36,666 bases of DNA, taken from contig MWCJ01000027.1 of assembly GCA_002069975.1 (NCBI GenBank), positions 1-36,666 on the forward strand, written 5' to 3'. Position numbers and translations under genes: made by a program. Under the pieces are notes generated by a model. That model searched no databases and was not told where the DNA came from. It saw only the letters and a list, made by a program, of their open reading frames with translations. Positions within the stretch are counted from its first letter, which is position 1; every line of letters starts with the position of its first letter. Shown one piece after another: positions 32,353 to 36,666 of this stretch. This stretch comes from Bacteroidetes bacterium ADurb.Bin217. Its GTDB lineage: Bacteria > Bacteroidota > Bacteroidia > Bacteroidales > UBA1715.

Positions 32353-33783
32353 TTATCCCAAATTCCGTTTTTTTCGTCTGATATATTTTGTAAATACCAA
32401 TACTATAGATGCTGTCAAAATAAGCCCAACAGGAATACCTATATTCATTGACAGTGCAAGTCCTTCGGGTGCTACAAGAATATAAACACAGCACACCGCC
32501 GTCATTCCTATTGCGGGGAGCAAAGTTATCCAATATGGTTTGGCATGTTGAATAAGATACGATGTAATTGCCCACAACACGATTGCAGCTAAGGTTTGAT
32601 TAGCCCATGCCATATACCGCCAAATAATTGAAAAATCTAATTGCGATAATAAAAAACCTATACCAAATAGTGGTAAACTAATAAGTATTCGTTGCGATAT
32701 TTTTTGCGGAATCGAAAACATATCGGCAATAATTAATCGTGCACTTCTAAAGGCTGTATCGCCTGATGTAATAGGGGCAAACACTACACCCAACAACACC
32801 AACACTGCTCCCAATTTACCGAGCATTGTACGTGAAATTGTATCGACAACCCAAGCTGCATTTCCTCCATGTTCATTCATTACATCTTGTAATTGCGATA
32901 CACCACCAAAAAAACTCATTCCAATAGCAGCCCAAATAAGTGCTACAATTCCTTCTATAATCATTGCTCCATAAAACACTCTTCTGCCTTCGGTTTCATT
33001 CTTAATACAACGAGCCATTAAAGGCGATTGCGTTGCATGAAATCCCGATATTGCTCCACATGCAACAGTTACAAAAAGCATTGGAAAAATTGGAAATGCA
33101 TCGGGATTTGAATGCATGTTTTTAAAACTTGCTATATTCAATTCCGGTATTGGCATAGAATAATAAATAATGCCGCCAAAAATTGCAAGTGCCATAAAAA
33201 TCAAAAGGGCACCAAATAGTGGATATATTTTGCCAATGATAGTATTTATTGGTAAAACAGTTGCTAATATATAATACACAAATATTACTGCAACCCATAC
33301 ATTCATAGAAATGGCACCCTGAGAAATTCCATAAAGTATTTTCGCCGGTCCTACAATAAATACAGCACCTACTACAATCATAAGAAACACAGTAAACACT
33401 CTCATTCCTTGTTTTACCCCCTGCCCTAAATATGCACCAATTATTTCCGGAATACTTTTACCTTGTTCACGCAATGATATCATTCCCGAAAAATAATCGT
33501 GCACGGCTCCGGCAAATACACATCCCAACACAATCCAAATAAATGAAACCGGTCCCCACATAGCTCCTGCTATAGCTCCGAAAATAGGACCTAACCCGGC
33601 AATATTTAAAAATTGAATTAATAAGGTTTTAGCCCAATGCATTGGCACATAGTCTACACCATCTTGTTGGGTATATGCAGGTGTTGGGGTATCTTTAGAA
33701 ACGCCAAATACCTTTTGTATATATCTGGAATATACAACATATCCGGCAACTAATATCAACAAACAAATACTAAAGGTTATCAT
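32353..33783 (-). CDS. cstA: CstA-family peptide/pyruvate transporter
   Basis: This 476-residue inner-membrane protein has about 12 to 14 hydrophobic helices. It matches the CstA family core: PMHWAKTLLIQFLNIAGLGP, AMWGPVSFIWIVLGCVFAGA, VHDYFSGMISLREQGKSIPE and GFHATQSPLMARC. It is shorter than E. coli CstA (about 700 residues), as in the compact CstA variants common in Bacteroidota. The family imports pyruvate or short peptides during carbon limitation. It overlaps the upstream MORN/TonB gene by 4 nt (ATGA). Confidence 0.9.
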   Translation of the reverse strand: MITFSICLLILVAGYVVYSRYIQKVFGVSKDTPTPAYTQQDGVDYVPMHWAKTLLIQFLNIAGLGPIFGAIAGAMWGPVSFIWIVLGCVFAGAVHDYFSGMISLREQGKSIPEIIGAYLGQGVKQGMRVFTVFLMIVVGAVFIVGPAKILYGISQGAISMNVWVAVIFVYYILATVLPINTIIGKIYPLFGALLIFMALAIFGGIIYYSMPIPELNIASFKNMHSNPDAFPIFPMLFVTVACGAISGFHATQSPLMARCIKNETEGRRVFYGAMIIEGIVALIWAAIGMSFFGGVSQLQDVMNEHGGNAAWVVDTISRTMLGKLGAVLVLLGVVFAPITSGDTAFRSARLIIADMFSIPQKISQRILISLPLFGIGFLLSQLDFSIIWRYMAWANQTLAAIVLWAITSYLIQHAKPYWITLLPAIGMTAVCCVYILVAPEGLALSMNIGIPVGLILTASIVLVFTKYIRRKKRNLG

Positions 33784-34520
33784 TGTTGAAAATCATATTT
33801 GATAGGTAATACAAAAATTGAGTTTGTAAATTCTCCATCTTCTTGCCCGGGTTTAAAATTTCCTAATAATTTACATACTCGTAATGCTTCAGTATCAAGG
33901 AGCGGATGAACAGATTTTTGTATTTCGTATTTGGTAATTTCTCCTTTTTTATTAATAAACAGTCGCACAATTACCGTTCCTTCTATTCCCATTTGTTTTG
34001 CCTCATCGGGATATAACGTATTGATATAAATAAATTTATACAAATTTTTTAACCCATGCGGATATTCAGGAGCAACCAAAAAAGGCACATATTTTATTTC
34101 ACTTCCGTTTAATCCATAACATACACCCGAGAGTAAAATATTGTATTTATACACATCTTTTCGTTTGAGTTGACCACCTGCATAATAACACAATACTTCT
34201 CCATGTAATAAACCACTATCATACCGAGCAATCGATTTTACTTTCCCATTTTCATGATATGTTTTACATTCGCCATGCTTAATTCCCAATACATAATTTG
34301 AATACACACATTCCGATAGAATTTGATTTGCATGGTTAGTTATTAGCAATGAACCTTTATGCAAAACGGTATCGGTATAGCGGAATGTTGCAATATACTT
34401 AGAACTTATACTATCGCACGGGTCAAAATAATCATTCATATATTGTTGTGTAATTTTTTGATACTGAGCACTCAGTATTACACCCTGCATCATTACACAT
34501 ACCAATAGAATTACTCGCAT
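33780..34520 (-). CDS. MORN/YwqK-repeat protein with TonB C-terminal domain
   Basis: This 246-residue exported protein has a signal peptide (about 1-18). A MORN/YwqK-like repeat region covers about 60-130 (GIKHGECKTYHENGKVKSIA, LLHGEVLCYYAGGQLKRKDV). A TonB C-terminal domain covers about 165-245 (YPDEAKQMGIEGTVIVRLFI, then KPGQEDG). It has no proline-rich linker or inner-membrane anchor, so it is not a classical TonB. Such TonB_C proteins are common in Bacteroidota envelopes, and their role is unsettled. It is co-transcribed with cstA. Confidence 0.8.
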   Translation of the reverse strand: MRVILLVCVMMQGVILSAQYQKITQQYMNDYFDPCDSISSKYIATFRYTDTVLHKGSLLITNHANQILSECVYSNYVLGIKHGECKTYHENGKVKSIARYDSGLLHGEVLCYYAGGQLKRKDVYKYNILLSGVCYGLNGSEIKYVPFLVAPEYPHGLKNLYKFIYINTLYPDEAKQMGIEGTVIVRLFINKKGEITKYEIQKSVHPLLDTEALRVCKLLGNFKPGQEDGEFTNSIFVLPIKYDFQQ

Positions 34521-34549
34521 CGCTCTTAGATTTTATGAACCAAAATAAC

Positions 34550-34591
34550 AAAAAAAGGGGGAATATAGTATTCTACATTCCCCCTTTTTTT
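34550..34591 (-). terminator. Rho-independent terminator after the T9SS type B protein gene
   Basis: A7G5AAT and ATTC5T7 arms enclose a 12-base partly paired loop, 23 nt past the stop of the large cell-surface gene. A and T runs on both sides allow bidirectional action. It insulates the downstream TonB-cstA pair. Confidence 0.85.
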
Positions 34592-34613
34592 ATGTATAAA
34601 CCTATTTTTTTTG

Positions 34614-36666
34614 TTATCGTAACAATACTACTGAACCAAATTTAGTTTCAGATCCGTTTGGTTTTTGAACTCCTGGCCATTCGTTACCTCCCATATAATT
34701 AGCTTCCATTTTCCAGATATAAGTATCTGATTTTAACATTTCGCCATTATATGTTCCATCCCATTTACCAACGAATATACCGTCTTCAACTTCGTTAGAG
34801 TACCACACTAAGTTACCCCAAACATCGTATACCCATACTTCGCATGATTCTACACCATGTGCTACCGGGTGGAAATATCGAACGCCATATGCAGGATTAT
34901 TTGGTGCAAATGCGGTAGGCATATATATTCCTCCTAACGATTCTATATAAATTTGTTCGGTATAATTAGCTTTACAACCAAAACTATTTTCTACAGTTAA
35001 TATTGGGAATTTAGGACCTACTACATAGCCTTCTACACGAACAGGTTTCAATCTATCTTCGTATTCTACTATAGAGTCTACCCACGATTCATCATCGGTT
35101 TTTCCATAATTCCAAAACATAGTATATGTTACCGGATATTCCACTACAGTACCATCAGCTAATTTATCAATTACATTTTTCTGAGTTGTACTATCAAGGA
35201 ATTCTACCACATTTGAAGCTCCCGGCATTGTATAACTAAAGTGAGGCACCGGATAATTTGCTACTTTAACTATTAATGTATCAAAGCCTTCGCAACCAGC
35301 ATAGGTATTTTCGTACACAGCAATTGTATCAACACCTTGTATATCCCAGTCAATGTATCGTACAGCTTCACCATCTTTCGAATAGTTAACTCTATTTCCT
35401 GTAACAGACCATACATAATTACTTTGTTTACTTGGAGCTGTTTCTACCATATACATAGTTTCTATAGTATTCACACACACTAACGAATCGCCAATAATAT
35501 TAGTAACTGCCGCAGGTGCTACTTCAAACACTTTACCTTTAGCTGTATCACTCGGACATTCTAAAACATCAGGAGTTATAATATTTCTATCATATAAATC
35601 AAATGTATAGAAACCTGTTGGCAATTCAGTAATACCAAGTTGTGTAAAGTTATATGTTTGACCAAAACTTGTAGGTAAGCCATTTTTGCTTAACCAAACA
35701 ATATTAGGACTACCAAATGCTTGTAGTGGTTGAATTTCTTCGCCTTGGCAAATAGTATTGAATGCTACAATAGGAGTACGAGCTTTACGGTGTAATGTAT
35801 ATTCTACAGAAATTGTATCACTATAACATGTTATTCCCGAAGCGTCTTGATACAAATAAGTAGCATATACGTTTGTAGTATAATCTGCTTCAACATTTAT
35901 TGGCAATTTAGTTGCAGGCACTACTGCATGTTGTGAATTATCTTCGATACCTCTACCTGAAAGATATGTTTTACCAACAACCCACACAACTTCTGAATTT
36001 GCATTTATTGCAGGAGAGAAACCTCCGGCAGGTATTACCTTATTGGCACCAACTGCACATTCTTCAACGTCACTGCCTATGGTAAAATCAGGTTTAGTAA
36101 TTACTTTAAGTTTTACCGCTACAGTATCGCTACTACATCCGTTTACAATTCGCACCACATAATAATTTCTATCTGCATTAGAAAATTCGCCTGCTTTTAC
36201 CTCGTACGAATACCCTGTACCTAGTAAACTTGAAGCCATTGCATCATCATACCATTTATCGTTTATAGTAGCATTTTGAGAACTTACTGCAGGTAAATTT
36301 ATCGATTGACCTTCACACACAGTTGCATCACGTGGAATAGGATTCGAAGGTGTCGCTTTCACTTGATATGAAGCTTTGGCTTTCGGACCTTCACAACCAT
36401 TTACTGTTTGTGATGCTGCATAGGTTATAGTCATTGGCGGAACCTGATTTGGTCGAACAGGTGTTAAACTTGTACCATTTTGGATAAACGTAGTTTCGTC
36501 TGATTGATACCAATTAATTGTTCCTGTAGGTGCAGGTGTTGCATTAAATGTAGGATCAACCTGATATGCACATATACTCAAAGGTGCAACCACTATAGCA
36601 GGAGCCAAAGGTCTTGGTTTTACTTCATACGTTGCAGCTGCTGTTTGACTCTCACAACCATCTACT
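34614..36666 (-). CDS. Large surface protein with Ig-like repeats and T9SS type B sorting domain (5' end outside window)
   Basis: The window holds the last 683 or so codons of a much longer gene whose frame stays open to the right edge. Repeated modules of about 80-90 residues show NGCEGPKAKASYQVK-type edges (another begins DGCESQTAAATYEVK at the window end), as in Ig-like repeats of Bacteroidota adhesins. A PKD-like segment follows near HFSYTMPGASNVVEF. The final about 95 residues are a gliding-motility-type (type B) C-terminal domain: GIYMPTAFAPNNPAYGVRYF, CEVWVYDVWGNLVWYS, GKWDGTYNGEMLKSDTYIWK, ending GSVVLLR. It is probably a secreted or surface-attached adhesin. The apparent start at 36608 is an internal TTG. 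Confidence 0.82.
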   Translation of the reverse strand, partial: VDGCESQTAAATYEVKPRPLAPAIVVAPLSICAYQVDPTFNATPAPTGTINWYQSDETTFIQNGTSLTPVRPNQVPPMTITYAASQTVNGCEGPKAKASYQVKATPSNPIPRDATVCEGQSINLPAVSSQNATINDKWYDDAMASSLLGTGYSYEVKAGEFSNADRNYYVVRIVNGCSSDTVAVKLKVITKPDFTIGSDVEECAVGANKVIPAGGFSPAINANSEVVWVVGKTYLSGRGIEDNSQHAVVPATKLPINVEADYTTNVYATYLYQDASGITCYSDTISVEYTLHRKARTPIVAFNTICQGEEIQPLQAFGSPNIVWLSKNGLPTSFGQTYNFTQLGITELPTGFYTFDLYDRNIITPDVLECPSDTAKGKVFEVAPAAVTNIIGDSLVCVNTIETMYMVETAPSKQSNYVWSVTGNRVNYSKDGEAVRYIDWDIQGVDTIAVYENTYAGCEGFDTLIVKVANYPVPHFSYTMPGASNVVEFLDSTTQKNVIDKLADGTVVEYPVTYTMFWNYGKTDDESWVDSIVEYEDRLKPVRVEGYVVGPKFPILTVENSFGCKANYTEQIYIESLGGIYMPTAFAPNNPAYGVRYFHPVAHGVESCEVWVYDVWGNLVWYSNEVEDGIFVGKWDGTYNGEMLKSDTYIWKMEANYMGGNEWPGVQKPNGSETKFGSVVLLR

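Overview
The window is AT-rich DNA from a member of the Bacteroidota, probably an anaerobic or microaerophilic Bacteroidales/Marinilabiliales-type organism. The evidence is two type IX secretion cargo proteins (one type A and one type B C-terminal sorting domain), a reg_prop/Y_Y_Y sensor, a DUF4924 protein, a TAnnTTTG-type promoter box, general scarcity of Shine-Dalgarno sites, and a multiheme respiratory cytochrome. No rRNA, tRNA or CRISPR was seen. Species cannot be assigned from this sequence.

Layout. (1) 121-5707, minus strand: mutS2, an OmpA-family lipid/peptidoglycan-type protein, and a nitrogen module (ammonium channel, PII protein, TorF-like porin). (2) 5971-12082, minus: a secreted trypsin-like protease and, 1 nt upstream of it, a giant periplasmic-propeller sensor with a SpoIIE/RsbU-type phosphatase output. 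A divergent small gene (12391) looks like a SpoIIAA/STAS-type protein. (3) 12804-16742, minus: a four-gene sulfur operon (octaheme cytochrome c, cytochrome b, and two half-size YeeE/YedE transporters, one fused to a degenerate rhodanese). (4) 16893-25094, plus: a tight 14-gene run starting with a DUF134 regulator. It continues with a zinc-ribbon protein, two NifX/ORP-family proteins, DUF5320, DUF89, two ferredoxin-MinD ATPases, Mrp, thioesterase, C_GCAxxG_C_C protein, EamA, metallo-beta-lactamase fold and SQR-like flavoprotein. (5) 25195-27833: a YdcF-type protein, then S4-domain protein, DUF4924 and rpe. (6) 27838-30635: a hybrid histidine kinase cut by an IS1634-family insertion sequence, with an unrelated gene remnant on the other side. 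(7) 30720-36666: REP-like palindromes, ribH, a TPR protein, CstA, a MORN/TonB protein, and the C-terminal part of a very large adhesin-like T9SS type B protein running off the window.

The most interesting part is 12804-25094. Two divergent operons, one for sulfur-oxyanion respiration and transport and one resembling the Desulfovibrio 'orange protein' (ORP) cluster, share a 150-bp spacer. That spacer carries a perfect 18-bp palindrome (TTTGAACATATGTTCAAA) overlapping a Bacteroidota-type promoter. I infer a DUF134-controlled metal/sulfide-handling regulon in which NifX-like proteins and Fe-S MinD/Mrp ATPases build or carry a metal-sulfur cluster, and the SQR-like enzyme, YeeE transporters and octaheme reductase deal with sulfur species. 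This is an inference from gene content and layout; the biochemical function is untested.
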